Below the pieces are notes generated by a model. It saw only the letters and a program-made list of their open reading frames with translations, searched no databases and was not told the origin of the DNA. Positions 34,864-43,193 of a DNA stretch of 64,000 nucleotides are shown here, piece after piece. Numbering within the stretch: position 1 is the first letter of the stretch; each line of letters starts with the position of its first letter. The translations under genes and the position numbers were made by a program. The DNA is from WTFY01 sp026713925 (GTDB taxonomy: Bacteria > Pseudomonadota > Gammaproteobacteria > UBA4575), in contig OY759361.1 in assembly GCA_963662355.1 (NCBI GenBank), forward strand, positions 248,001 to 312,000, written 5' to 3'.

Positions 34864-36123
34864 TTACCAGGTAAGAGCTCCTCCAGTTTGATATTCAGTG
34901 ACTCGTGTTTCGAAGAAATTCTTTTCCTTTTTCAGGTCCAGTATTTCCGACATCCACGGGAAAGGGTTGCTCACCCCGGAATATTGTTGCGGTAACCCAA
35001 TTTGCGCATAACGCCGGTCGGCAATAAATTTCAGATACTCTTCAAACATGGGTGCATTCAAACCAAGAATACCGCGTGGCATGGTGTCACGGGCATATTG
35101 GGATTCAAGCTCTACACCCTGTTTGACAAGCATGATGATTTCCTGCTGGAAACTTTCCGTCCATAACCGTGGGTTCTCCAGCTTGATCTGGTTGATGACA
35201 TCAATACCAAAATTCATGTGCATGGACTCGTCACGCAAGATGTACTGAAACTGCTCGGCAACACCGGTCATTTTGTTGCGACGACCCATGGAGAGGATTT
35301 GTACAAAACCCACATAAAAGAAGATCCCCTCAAACACTACATAAAATGCAATAAGATCCCGTAATAACCGCTGGTCATCTTCCAGAGTACCGGTCTTGAA
35401 ATCCGGATCACCCAAGCTGTTGGTATACGGCAATGCCCATTCAGCCTTATGGGCCACTGCAGGTAACTCACGATACATGTTAAATACTTCACCTTCATCC
35501 AGACCCAAAGACTCGATGCAGTATTGATAGGCATGCGTGTGAACAGCCTCTTCAAAGGCTTGGCGCAACAGATATTGCCTGCATTCCGGATTGGTAATAT
35601 GCCGATATAGTGCCAGTACAAGATTGTTTGCAACCAGAGAATCCGCAGTCGAAAAAAAGCCCAGATTACGTTTGACGATGGTGCGCTCATCCTCAGTCAA
35701 GCCCTCTGGATTTTTCCACAGGGCTATGTCTGCCGTCATGTTGATCTCCTGTGGCATCCAGTGATTGGCACACCCGTCCAGATATTTTTGCCAAGCCCAC
35801 TCGTATTTGAATGGAACCAGTTGATTCAAATCAGCACGACAATTAATAATTTTCTTGTCATCCACCTGGATACGATCAGCACCTCTTTCGATGCTTTCAA
35901 GGCCAGTAACGCCTTCGCACCGTTCCCGGTCACCAGACTGTTCCCGCAACCCGCCAAGATCCTGGGGACATTCCAAGACGACTGCGCTCCTTGAACCCAG
36001 TGCAGAATTTCCAAGTGCCTGCTCCCGTTTTTCCAGAGCAAGCGAGTCTATAAAAACGGCAGGTGCATTAGCACTTGACGTGCCGGTTCGCGCATCAGCG
36101 ATCGGATCTTCCCAACTTTGCAT
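34864..36123 (-). CDS. nrdB: Ribonucleotide reductase class Ia small subunit
   Basis: NrdB holds the di-iron centre and tyrosyl radical needed to reduce ribonucleotides. The di-iron ligands can be seen in RQAFEEAVHTHAYQ and RDESMHMNFG with an upstream FSTADS helix. The ATG at 36123 is preceded by GGGGGAG and preferred over an in-frame codon 39 bases upstream. About 88 residues precede the core (PFKYEWAWQKYLDG), longer than in E. coli NrdB and of low similarity to anything I know. The chain ends TGGALTW. Confidence 0.95.
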   Translation of the reverse strand: MQSWEDPIADARTGTSSANAPAVFIDSLALEKREQALGNSALGSRSAVVLECPQDLGGLREQSGDRERCEGVTGLESIERGADRIQVDDKKIINCRADLNQLVPFKYEWAWQKYLDGCANHWMPQEINMTADIALWKNPEGLTEDERTIVKRNLGFFSTADSLVANNLVLALYRHITNPECRQYLLRQAFEEAVHTHAYQYCIESLGLDEGEVFNMYRELPAVAHKAEWALPYTNSLGDPDFKTGTLEDDQRLLRDLIAFYVVFEGIFFYVGFVQILSMGRRNKMTGVAEQFQYILRDESMHMNFGIDVINQIKLENPRLWTESFQQEIIMLVKQGVELESQYARDTMPRGILGLNAPMFEEYLKFIADRRYAQIGLPQQYSGVSNPFPWMSEILDLKKEKNFFETRVTEYQTGGALTW

Positions 36124-36152
36124 AACTGCTGCTCCCCCTATAGTTTTGCTGC

Positions 36153-39041
36153 CTATTGGCAAGCTTCACAATCAGGATCCAGTATCGAACAAGCCTCAGG
36201 CACGCCACCGCCATTGCCGTTATTTTTTACAGCATTGAGCTTATTTTCCCGGCCTTGAACAGTACTTTTTTCCACATGTGTAGCGCCCATGGAGCGTAGG
36301 TAATACGTCGTTTTCAAACCACGTACCCAAGCAAGCTTGTACAGATTGTCCAGCTTTTGTCCTGATGGCTCGGACATATAAAGATTGAGCGACTGCGCCT
36401 GATCAATCCATTTTTGTCGACGCGATGCAGCTTCCACCAGCCAGCGCGGGTCGATCTCAAATGCAGTCGCATAAATATTTTTCAGTTCAGCAGGGATGCG
36501 GTCTATAGGCTGTACACTGCCATCAAAATATTTAAGATCATTGGCCATAACCTCATCCCACAAATCGCTTGCTTTCAGATCTGCAGCCAAGTAAGGATTG
36601 CTGACCGTAAATTCTCCCGACAAATTCGATTTCACGAACAGGTTTTGATACGTGGGCTCAATGCTTTGCGTCACGCCACAAATATTTGAGATCGTGGCAG
36701 TCGGTGCAATCGCCATGGTATTGGAGTTGCGCATGCCAACTTCTTGCACCCGTTGCCGCAAGCTGTCCCAGTCCATAGTGGCAGAACGATCCTGTTTCAG
36801 ATAACCGTTACGCCCTTTGGCCAAAAGTTCGATTGAATCGATCGGCAAAATACCCTGATCCCAGAGTGAGTTTTTGAATGTCGGGTAGGTTCCGCGTTCC
36901 TCAGCCAAATCGGTTGATGCCTTGATGGCACAGTAACTCACTGCCTCCATTGAACGATCAGCAAACTCAACCGCAGCATCACTCCCATAAGCGATACGCT
37001 GTTTGTACAAGGCGTCCTGAAAACCCATTATGCCCAACCCAACAGGGCGATGACGAAAATTGGAACGACGCGCTTTGGATACACTGTAATAGTTATACTC
37101 AATCACGTTATCCAGCATGCGCATGGCAGTAGACACAGTCCGCTCCAGCTTCTCAAGATTCAGACCATTTTCATCAACGTGCGCAGCAAGGTTGACAGAA
37201 CCCAAATTACATACGGCTATCTCTTCATCGTTAGTGTTAAGGGTTATTTCCGTACATAAGTTGGATGAATGCACTACACCGACATGTTGTTGTGGAGAAC
37301 GTAAATTGCAGGGATCCTTGAATGTGATCCATGGGTGCCCTGTTTCATACAACATGCCGAGCATTTTGCGCCACAGGTCAATGGCATTTACTTTTTTGAA
37401 GTTTTTGATTTCACCACGCTCGGCTTTTTGCTCGTACTCCTCATAGCGTGCTTCGAATTCAGCACTACACAAGTCATGCAACTCGGGTGTTTCATGTGGC
37501 GAGAACAGTGTCCATTGCTGTTGTTCACTGACACGTTTCATGAATAGGTCCGGCACCCAGTTGGCAGTATTCATGTCGTGTGTGCGACGACGATCATCAC
37601 CGGTGTTCTTACGCAATTCCAGAAACTCTTCAATATCCAGATGCCAGGTTTCCAGATACGCACACATGGCACCCTTACGCTTTCCGCCCTGATTCACAGC
37701 AACTGCGGTGTCGTTGGCAACTTTCAGGAATGGAACCACACCTTGCGACTTGCCGTTCGTACCTTTGATATGCGAACCCATGGCGCGCACCCGGGACCAG
37801 TCATTACCCAGACCGCCAGCAAATTTGGACAGCATGGCATCATCCCGAATGGCTTCGAAGATACCGTACAGATCGTCCGGTACAGTGCTGAGATAGCATG
37901 AAGACAACTGTGAACGTAAGGTACCTGAATTAAACAATGTGGGGGTTGAACTCATGAAATCGAAAGACGACAGCAAATTGTAAAACTCGATAGTGCGGTC
38001 TTCACGATCAACTTCGTTCATGGCCAGACCCATGGCAACGCGCATGAAGAAGGCTTGTGGCAGCTCAACACGGGTACCCTTGCTTTGGATGAAGTAACGG
38101 TCGTACAACGTTTGCATGCCGAGATACGTGAACTGATGGTCACGTTCCGGCTTTATGGCCTTGCCGAGTTTTTTCAGGTCATATTCTGAAACCAGCTTTG
38201 CGTCCAGCAACTCCAGCTCTGTAGCCTTGCGCATGTAGCGTTCGAAGTAGTCCGCATACTGATGCGACATTTCCTTGAATGTTGCTTCGGTAGAGACTCC
38301 GTATATAAAACTGAGTACTTCGCGACGCAGGCAATCCAGCAACAGGCGTGCAGCAACGTACGTGTAATTGGGCTCCAGTTCAATCAGGGTGCGTGCACTC
38401 ATGGTCAATGCTGTACCAACCTCTGCTTCAGGGATACCGTCATACAGACTACGCAACGCCTCATCCACAATAGATTGCGCATGGACATCCTTGGTATCTG
38501 CACATGCCTCGGTAACCATGCGGGTGAGACGTTCAGCATCCAGTGGCTTCAGACCGCCTTTTGCATCCAGCACACTTATTGTTTCAGATGCCTTATCCGC
38601 TTCTTGCAGCGTATCCTTTTCAGCAAGTTGTGCCGCACGTAGCTGTGCACGCTGTTCACGATACAGTACATAGGCACGGGCAATCTTATGCTGGCCATAA
38701 CGCATGAGGGCCAGCTCAACCTGGTCCTGAATATCTTCTATATGGAACGTTCCGCCTTGAGGCTGGCTGCGGGAAAGCGCAAAAAAGACTTTTTCAGTAA
38801 TTTCTTCGACCATCGCATGAATGCGTGAAGAAGCTGCAGCATGACCTCCTTCAACTGCAAGAAAGGCCTTGGTGACTGCAATTTTGATCTTGTCGCGATC
38901 AAAACTGGTAACTTTGCCGTTACGGCGAATTACACGGTACTGGCCAGGTGAGGTGACCGTAACTTTGGGATCTTGCTGTCCGGAATAACTGCCCGGCTGA
39001 TTCAGTGTTGTAGGGTTATAGGTAGTAGCTTCTGACCGCAT
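36153..39041 (-). CDS. nrdA: Ribonucleotide reductase class Ia large subunit
   Basis: NrdA is the catalytic subunit. An N-terminal ATP-cone (YRVIRRNGKVTSFDRDKI to about residue 140) controls overall activity, and a second ATP-cone-like segment appears around residues 155-250. The catalytic core contains the substrate-site FNSGTLRSQLSSCYL, the redox cysteine in SSNLCTEITLNT, and the radical region GLGIMGFQDALY. The C-terminal shuttle cysteines are in DPDCEACQ. I use ATG 39041; an upstream TTG is possible. At ~962 residues it is long for the class because of the extended N-terminus. Confidence 0.96.
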   Translation of the reverse strand: MRSEATTYNPTTLNQPGSYSGQQDPKVTVTSPGQYRVIRRNGKVTSFDRDKIKIAVTKAFLAVEGGHAAASSRIHAMVEEITEKVFFALSRSQPQGGTFHIEDIQDQVELALMRYGQHKIARAYVLYREQRAQLRAAQLAEKDTLQEADKASETISVLDAKGGLKPLDAERLTRMVTEACADTKDVHAQSIVDEALRSLYDGIPEAEVGTALTMSARTLIELEPNYTYVAARLLLDCLRREVLSFIYGVSTEATFKEMSHQYADYFERYMRKATELELLDAKLVSEYDLKKLGKAIKPERDHQFTYLGMQTLYDRYFIQSKGTRVELPQAFFMRVAMGLAMNEVDREDRTIEFYNLLSSFDFMSSTPTLFNSGTLRSQLSSCYLSTVPDDLYGIFEAIRDDAMLSKFAGGLGNDWSRVRAMGSHIKGTNGKSQGVVPFLKVANDTAVAVNQGGKRKGAMCAYLETWHLDIEEFLELRKNTGDDRRRTHDMNTANWVPDLFMKRVSEQQQWTLFSPHETPELHDLCSAEFEARYEEYEQKAERGEIKNFKKVNAIDLWRKMLGMLYETGHPWITFKDPCNLRSPQQHVGVVHSSNLCTEITLNTNDEEIAVCNLGSVNLAAHVDENGLNLEKLERTVSTAMRMLDNVIEYNYYSVSKARRSNFRHRPVGLGIMGFQDALYKQRIAYGSDAAVEFADRSMEAVSYCAIKASTDLAEERGTYPTFKNSLWDQGILPIDSIELLAKGRNGYLKQDRSATMDWDSLRQRVQEVGMRNSNTMAIAPTATISNICGVTQSIEPTYQNLFVKSNLSGEFTVSNPYLAADLKASDLWDEVMANDLKYFDGSVQPIDRIPAELKNIYATAFEIDPRWLVEAASRRQKWIDQAQSLNLYMSEPSGQKLDNLYKLAWVRGLKTTYYLRSMGATHVEKSTVQGRENKLNAVKNNGNGGGVPEACSILDPDCEACQ

Positions 39042-39056
39042 CTGGTTCTCTGGCAA

Positions 39057-39375
39057 AACATGTTCGAATTATTTGTTTTCGTGCAATTTCCCGTTTATCC
39101 CCTGATTGCCTCCTCCAAGCCCTTCATGCAAACAGTAGTGACGGGCGTCTTGTAGTATACAAGTACTATATATTGTGTAAAGGAAATTTTTGCGACCAAT
39201 TTGTTGGGGAGCTGGCTCCAAATTATTTCGACAAGCCAAAACCCCTGAATAATCGAGAGGTTACGAAACCGGAGGCGCTTTTATTAAAATCCAAGGGCTA
39301 AGTTGATAAAATTTTTTGATAATCCGGAATGCCACAAACCAAAATGACACGGCAACTTCACTGTACAATACGGCC
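39057..39375. promoter_or_regulatory. Divergent intergenic region nrdA / S24-like gene
   Basis: The 319 bases contain the NrdR-like boxes near nrdA and, at the other end, a TACAAT at 39364-39369 that ends only six bases before the S24 gene ATG at 39376. I see no good ribosome binding site for that ATG. The rest shows no gene. Confidence 0.55.
39149..39179 (-). promoter_or_regulatory. Pair of NrdR-like boxes upstream of nrdA
   Basis: On the nrdA strand ACACAATATATAGTACT closely resembles the NrdR consensus, and directly next to it lies CTTGTATACTACAAG, a near-perfect palindrome of the same type. NrdR acts at two adjacent boxes in front of nrd operons. They are about 110-140 bases upstream of the nrdA start. 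nrdR itself is not in the window. Confidence 0.6.
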
Positions 39376-39729
39376 ATGAACAGCCCTGAAAACATCCCAC
39401 TGCAGGCAGACCTCGCCGACCACGGTGGATGCGCCAATTCGGAACCGTTTGCCTTGCGCGTTTTAGGCGACAGCATGGAACCGGAATTCAAGGATGGAAG
39501 CATTATCATCATCGACTCTGCAGCGGCCGTGAAGAGCGGCTGTTATGTGTTGGCCATGGTCAATGAAGAATATATTTTTCGCCAACTGATCATAGAGGGT
39601 GACCACTATGAACTCAGAGCCCTGAACAAAGGGTATGAACCAATAGAGGTCACAGGCATCGATGCTATTCGTGGTGTGATCGTACAGCGCTCAGGTACAC
39701 GCCGCAAAGACCACAAGCATTATGACTGA
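39376..39729 (+). CDS. S24/LexA-like peptidase-fold protein lacking the catalytic lysine
   Basis: The ~117-residue protein is a bare S24 domain (LexA, UmuD, CI C-terminal type) without a helix-turn-helix. The serine is present in RVLGDSMEPEFKDGSIIIID. The place of the catalytic lysine, in UmuD VKKL, is occupied by arginine in EEYIFRQLII, so self-cleavage is doubtful. The N-terminus chosen is MNSPENIPLQAD; the open frame extends 60 bases upstream. A neighbouring rhodanese and two-component pair suggest a regulatory rather than SOS-mutagenesis role, but this is inference. Confidence 0.8.
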   Translation: MNSPENIPLQADLADHGGCANSEPFALRVLGDSMEPEFKDGSIIIIDSAAAVKSGCYVLAMVNEEYIFRQLIIEGDHYELRALNKGYEPIEVTGIDAIRGVIVQRSGTRRKDHKHYD

Positions 39730-39734
39730 AAGCT

Positions 39735-39763
39735 GAATACCTGAAAGGTCAGGTTTGGTATTC
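39735..39763. terminator. Inverted repeat between convergent S24 and rhodanese genes
   Basis: ACCTGA-AAGG-TCAGGT (39739-39754) is a perfect six-base hairpin nested inside GAATACC...GGTATTC. It lies in the 51-base gap between convergent genes and is a plausible bidirectional terminator, with only a short T run. Confidence 0.6.
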
Positions 39764-39780
39764 CCTGCAAGAAAACTGTC

Positions 39781-40248
39781 TCACTGCTCCGGTTCTTGCT
39801 GCTCAGGTGCAGGTCTTGGACTCAAATAGGCTTCTGCGCGATCCAGTTTGACCTTATTATTGTTTTGATCAACCAGCGGTTGTTCATAGTCATGCCAGCC
39901 TTTCAAACCTGTTTTCAGAGAAATGACGTTCTCAAATCCCATTAACTGCATAGTGTGGGCTGCCAGTACACTGCGGTTTCCAGAGCGGCAGGCGACAATG
40001 ATTTCCTTCTTCCGGGCCTCTACAAGGTCGGGCACAGTTTCGCTATAACCGTAATCACACGCTGCCTCAAGAACACCCCGAGGGACATTAACGGAACCTG
40101 CTATATGCATCGCTGCGAATTCTTCAGGCTCACGTATGTCCAGAACAAGGGGACTGTGATTGCCGGAAAGTTTCTGCTCCAGGTCCCAAGGCATGATTTC
40201 ATTGATTAATTTTTCATGCTCGAATACAAGCTGTTTGAATGTTTTCAC
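39781..40248 (-). CDS. Rhodanese-domain sulfurtransferase
   Basis: A single-domain rhodanese of 155 residues. The active-site loop is ACRSGNRSVLAA, with the persulfide-carrying cysteine first. The N-terminal ~30 residues add a helix, and the C-terminus ends in a Pro/Glu/Gln-rich tail. Rhodaneses move sulfane sulfur, and in sulfur oxidisers they can feed TusA and DsrEFH. Here it lies 3 kb from the dsr operon beside regulators, so a link to sulfur trafficking is plausible but not shown. Confidence 0.88.
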   Translation of the reverse strand: MKTFKQLVFEHEKLINEIMPWDLEQKLSGNHSPLVLDIREPEEFAAMHIAGSVNVPRGVLEAACDYGYSETVPDLVEARKKEIIVACRSGNRSVLAAHTMQLMGFENVISLKTGLKGWHDYEQPLVDQNNNKVKLDRAEAYLSPRPAPEQQEPEQ

Positions 40249-40301
40249 TGGTATCCGGGTCCAGCAAATTCAGGCAGGATTCATTCGAAAACAAAGGGCT
40301 T

Positions 40302-40979
40302 CTAATTGTCTGTATACGTTTTCCTGGCCCTGAGCCCTTGTTCTACTGCAATTACCGCAGCTTCCACACGCGAATGTATGTCCAGCTTTCTCAAGATAGC
40401 CTTGACATGCAGCTTGACAGTCCCATCCGAGATTCCAAGATTTCTTGCAATAACCTTATTGCTTTGACCTTCGGCCAGAAGGCTCAGAATTTCACGCTCA
40501 CGTGGAGTCAGGTTGTCCAGCGGACTCTGTTCGGATTCAAGAGGGTCTTCCCCCTTCACCACTTTTGCCAGGATCTGGGTCAAATTTGGTGCAACAACCG
40601 TTTCACCCTTGATGATCTCACGCAATGCTGCCACGACGTCATCGGGCTCCATATCCTTTAACAGATAACCCTTGGCCCCATTACGCAAGGCCTCTACCAG
40701 GTCTCGCTCGTCACCGCTTGTCGTCAGCATGACTACCGGTGCTTGAAACTTAAGATGCTGGAACTGCTTCAGGACCTCGAGTCCAGACATCCCTGGCATT
40801 CGCATATCCAGCAACACGATGTCGGGCTGTAATTCCAAAGCCAATTTGATTCCCTCTTGACCATCACTCACTGAGGCAACAACCTCTATTCCATGTCGGC
40901 CTAACAGGCTTTGTAACCCTTCACGGAACAGGGTGTGGTCATCAATCACTATAATGCTCAACTTCATATTGGACATCAT
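40302..40979 (-). CDS. NarL/FixJ-family response regulator
   Basis: The receiver domain has the acidic pocket (VIDDHTLFREG), the phosphoacceptor aspartate in DIVLLDMRMPGMSG, and the conserved Thr and Lys (LTTSG, GYLLKDME). The C-terminal LuxR-type HTH is LTPREREILSLLAEGQSNKVIARNLGIS in family form (key NKVIARNLG). At 225 residues it is standard. It lies 11 bases downstream of its sensor kinase gene. Its targets are unknown; the nearest candidates are the dsr operon and the microprotein gene. Confidence 0.93.
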   Translation of the reverse strand: MMSNMKLSIIVIDDHTLFREGLQSLLGRHGIEVVASVSDGQEGIKLALELQPDIVLLDMRMPGMSGLEVLKQFQHLKFQAPVVMLTTSGDERDLVEALRNGAKGYLLKDMEPDDVVAALREIIKGETVVAPNLTQILAKVVKGEDPLESEQSPLDNLTPREREILSLLAEGQSNKVIARNLGISDGTVKLHVKAILRKLDIHSRVEAAVIAVEQGLRARKTYTDN

Positions 40980-40989
40980 GATTCAGCGC

Positions 40990-42360
40990 TCACACCATTT
41001 CGTGTTGGATATCACCTTGCAGTTCACCCGGTAAATAATCAAACTCAAAACGGACCTGCACACCTTCACCAGGTTCTCCCTCTACGGTAAGTGTACCACC
41101 AATCCGGTTTGCACGATCCTGCATGATGCTGATTCCGACATGTTCGCCCGCAGGATCCTGATTCTGCAGGTCTGTCATTCCAATACCATCGTCTTCAACC
41201 AAGACCGTGTAGTGGCCATCCTCGTTACCTCGCATGAGCACCCGGACTGTACCAGCTTCACTGTGTTTGCGTGCATTTGTAAGGGCCTCCTGAATGACAC
41301 GCAGTACCTGCAATTCTGTTTGAGGGGGCAGTGTGGTATCCGGCCACTCTTTTTGCAAGTATACCTGTATGTCATCACTGTCCTGCTTGAATCGTTCTAT
41401 AACCTGTTCTACAGACACTGTAAGACCGTACTCACCTATAGGCATGCGAAAATGCGCAATAAGTGTCCGCAACTCTGTATGCGCTTCATCAATGGTAGAT
41501 TCGATGCGTTCCAGTTCCTGCCAGGTTGCCGCTTCATCTTCTTGATGGATAGTTTCATCCAGTACCCGCACCTGATATTTGATGCTTGCCAACGTTTGCG
41601 CAAGTGAATCATGCAACTCATTGGCTATATTGGTCCTCTCACGCATGATGGACAAGGCATTGGCCTCCTCGTCCAGACGCGCCTTTTCTACTGCGATTCC
41701 AAGGTGTCGACCCATACTGGTGAACAATTCTTCATACTCACCATCTCTTTTGAGTTGATCTCCATCAATGTACAGGTTATACACACCCAGAACCTTACCG
41801 CGATACTGCAACGGTATAATCAAAATCGAAAGTTTATCACGTTCAGCATTTCCCTCACTGACCTGGTCAGGACAAGGAATAACTTTGATGGGGATCACCC
41901 GCTCTTCATCAGATCCACGTGTATTTTCGGGTAAATAAGGGAATTCATCCCTGGCAGCCATTGCAATACCGGTCTCTGCAATCAAAGAGAATGTACTATT
42001 TTTTGTCTCAAGGTAAACGGCAGCTCGATGTGCATTGACCAGTTCCGTCATGGTATGAAGGAAACGCGTGAGCAGCTCATGCACGTTACGAGACATATTG
42101 ATGCTGGTAACCACGTCGTACAATGTTTTTTGTGACTTGTTTTTGCGCGCAATGTGTTCCGTGTGCCGCTGTAACTGTATCTCGGCATCTCTGGACAGGG
42201 ATTCCAGCATTTCGGCAACGAAGTTAATATCCTGACTCAGTTCGGATAAATCCTGCTGCGAACAGTCAGGAATGCGCGCAGAAAGCTCACCTGCACGAAT
42301 TTTTTGTGTCCACGTGCGCAAAGCAGTCAGAAACTCACTTGGCTTGGCATCCGGGAACAT
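40990..42360 (-). CDS. NarX-type sensor histidine kinase, soluble
   Basis: The 456-residue protein has no membrane helix. A HAMP-like N-terminal stretch (residues ~10-70) is followed by a GAF domain (~90-235), the HisKA_3 phosphoacceptor in ERTNIANELHDSLAQTLAS and a HATPase domain (QEALTNARKHSEAG, VEDDGIGM). NarX itself has a periplasmic nitrate sensor; that part is missing, so this kinase likely senses a cytoplasmic signal through GAF. It forms an operon with the response regulator. Confidence 0.92.
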   Translation of the reverse strand: MFPDAKPSEFLTALRTWTQKIRAGELSARIPDCSQQDLSELSQDINFVAEMLESLSRDAEIQLQRHTEHIARKNKSQKTLYDVVTSINMSRNVHELLTRFLHTMTELVNAHRAAVYLETKNSTFSLIAETGIAMAARDEFPYLPENTRGSDEERVIPIKVIPCPDQVSEGNAERDKLSILIIPLQYRGKVLGVYNLYIDGDQLKRDGEYEELFTSMGRHLGIAVEKARLDEEANALSIMRERTNIANELHDSLAQTLASIKYQVRVLDETIHQEDEAATWQELERIESTIDEAHTELRTLIAHFRMPIGEYGLTVSVEQVIERFKQDSDDIQVYLQKEWPDTTLPPQTELQVLRVIQEALTNARKHSEAGTVRVLMRGNEDGHYTVLVEDDGIGMTDLQNQDPAGEHVGISIMQDRANRIGGTLTVEGEPGEGVQVRFEFDYLPGELQGDIQHEMV

Positions 42361-42584
42361 TCACAAGCTCCGAATGATTGAAGCATGCATTTCATGGCAC
42401 CATGTTGTACACATCATAATTTACTGTTACTTTACCAGTATTGAAATTAAATTCGTAATGAGAGCCATCTCTTAACACCATGAAACCCTGTTAAATTCCC
42501 TGAGGTTCTTGAGAGGCCAGCGGTAAAGCCACCAAGACATGGATCGGAGAATACAGGAATCGAGCAGATTGCAGGAGAACCACT
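42361..42584. promoter_or_regulatory. Divergent region between kinase and microprotein genes
   Basis: This 224-base stretch should contain promoters for the two-component operon (minus) and the 29-residue microprotein (plus). It is AT-rich around 42411-42460, but I cannot fix -35/-10 boxes. No other gene is seen. Confidence 0.35.
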
Positions 42585-42674
42585 ATGAGTGAAATGACCA
42601 AAACCATGTTGATTGTTGCCGCAATGGTGATACCGTGCATCATTCTAGCCATAGCGATAATAATGAAGTTTTAA
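42585..42674 (+). CDS. 29-residue single-helix membrane microprotein
   Basis: An ATG at 42585 opens a 29-codon frame: a short polar N-terminus (MSEMTKT) followed by one hydrophobic helix with a Pro-Cys in the middle (VAAMVIPCIILAIAIIM) and a final Lys-Phe. A good Shine-Dalgarno (GCAGGAGAAC) lies about eight bases upstream, and a perfect hairpin follows 22 bases after the stop, so it looks like a complete transcription unit. I do not recognise it. It could be a small subunit of a membrane complex, by analogy with CydX-type peptides. It lies between the dsr operon end and a two-component system. Confidence 0.6.
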   Translation: MSEMTKTMLIVAAMVIPCIILAIAIIMKF

Positions 42675-42695
42675 CATTGCATAGCATCCACATTG

Positions 42696-42722
42696 GGCGC
42701 AAATCTGCTTGTCATTTGCGCC
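42696..42722. terminator. Perfect hairpin between microprotein gene and dsrR
   Basis: GGCGCAAAT and ATTTGCGCC form a perfect nine-base stem with a nine-base loop. It lies downstream of the microprotein stop on plus and 89 bases past the dsrR stop on minus, so it can serve as a bidirectional terminator for the dsr operon. The T tract is weak. Confidence 0.7.
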
Positions 42723-42810
42723 TGACCAATAAGCCGCCGTTACGACAAACAACTGCTTCTGCTTTTACCTGACTCCCTTCCAGACCATTGCTGCCTGGAT
42801 ACACCCTGCA

Positions 42811-43137
42811 TCATCCCTCGGTAGGCGGGGAATAATCCGGGTCATTTGGATTCAGGAACACAAAGTGAAATTGCTTGGGTTCCAATTCAGCAAAATCAAT
42901 TGTCGTTCCATCCAGCAAGCCAAAACTGGACTCTGCTACAACAAGCTCTACACCATTGGATTCAAAGTGGTAGTCCTTCTCATCGCCGCTTCCAACATCA
43001 TCAAACCCCATTCCATAGTGGATAGAGTTATCCTTGTTGCGTGTAGCCGCAATGCGTAACGGTGTATTGTCCAACTGTGCTACCAGGGCAGCTTTTTTAA
43101 CCTGGTCTGCAGCAGTTTTTGTCAAATTTATAGACAC
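42811..43137 (-). CDS. dsrR: DsrR, A-type scaffold-like protein
   Basis: DsrR has the IscA/SufA fold but in sulfur oxidisers lacks the cluster-binding cysteines and affects dsr expression post-transcriptionally. This 108-residue product fits: SINLTKTAADQVKKA at the N-terminus, LRIAATRNKDNSIHYGMGFDD mid-protein in family form, VAESSFGLLDGTTIDF, and a PNDPDYSPP tail, with no cysteine at all. It is the last gene of the dsr operon here; dsrS is absent. Confidence 0.9.
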   Translation of the reverse strand: MSINLTKTAADQVKKAALVAQLDNTPLRIAATRNKDNSIHYGMGFDDVGSGDEKDYHFESNGVELVVAESSFGLLDGTTIDFAELEPKQFHFVFLNPNDPDYSPPTEG

Positions 43138-43193
43138 ACTCTACCTGGCTATGATGGTCATTGATAAAAGAGAGGCATCATTGTAGTACAATC

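Noticed and set aside
39181..39300. Small inverted repeat GGAGC-TG-GCTCC in the nrdA/S24 gap
   Set aside because: Five-base arms with a two-base loop are too short to claim a functional element.
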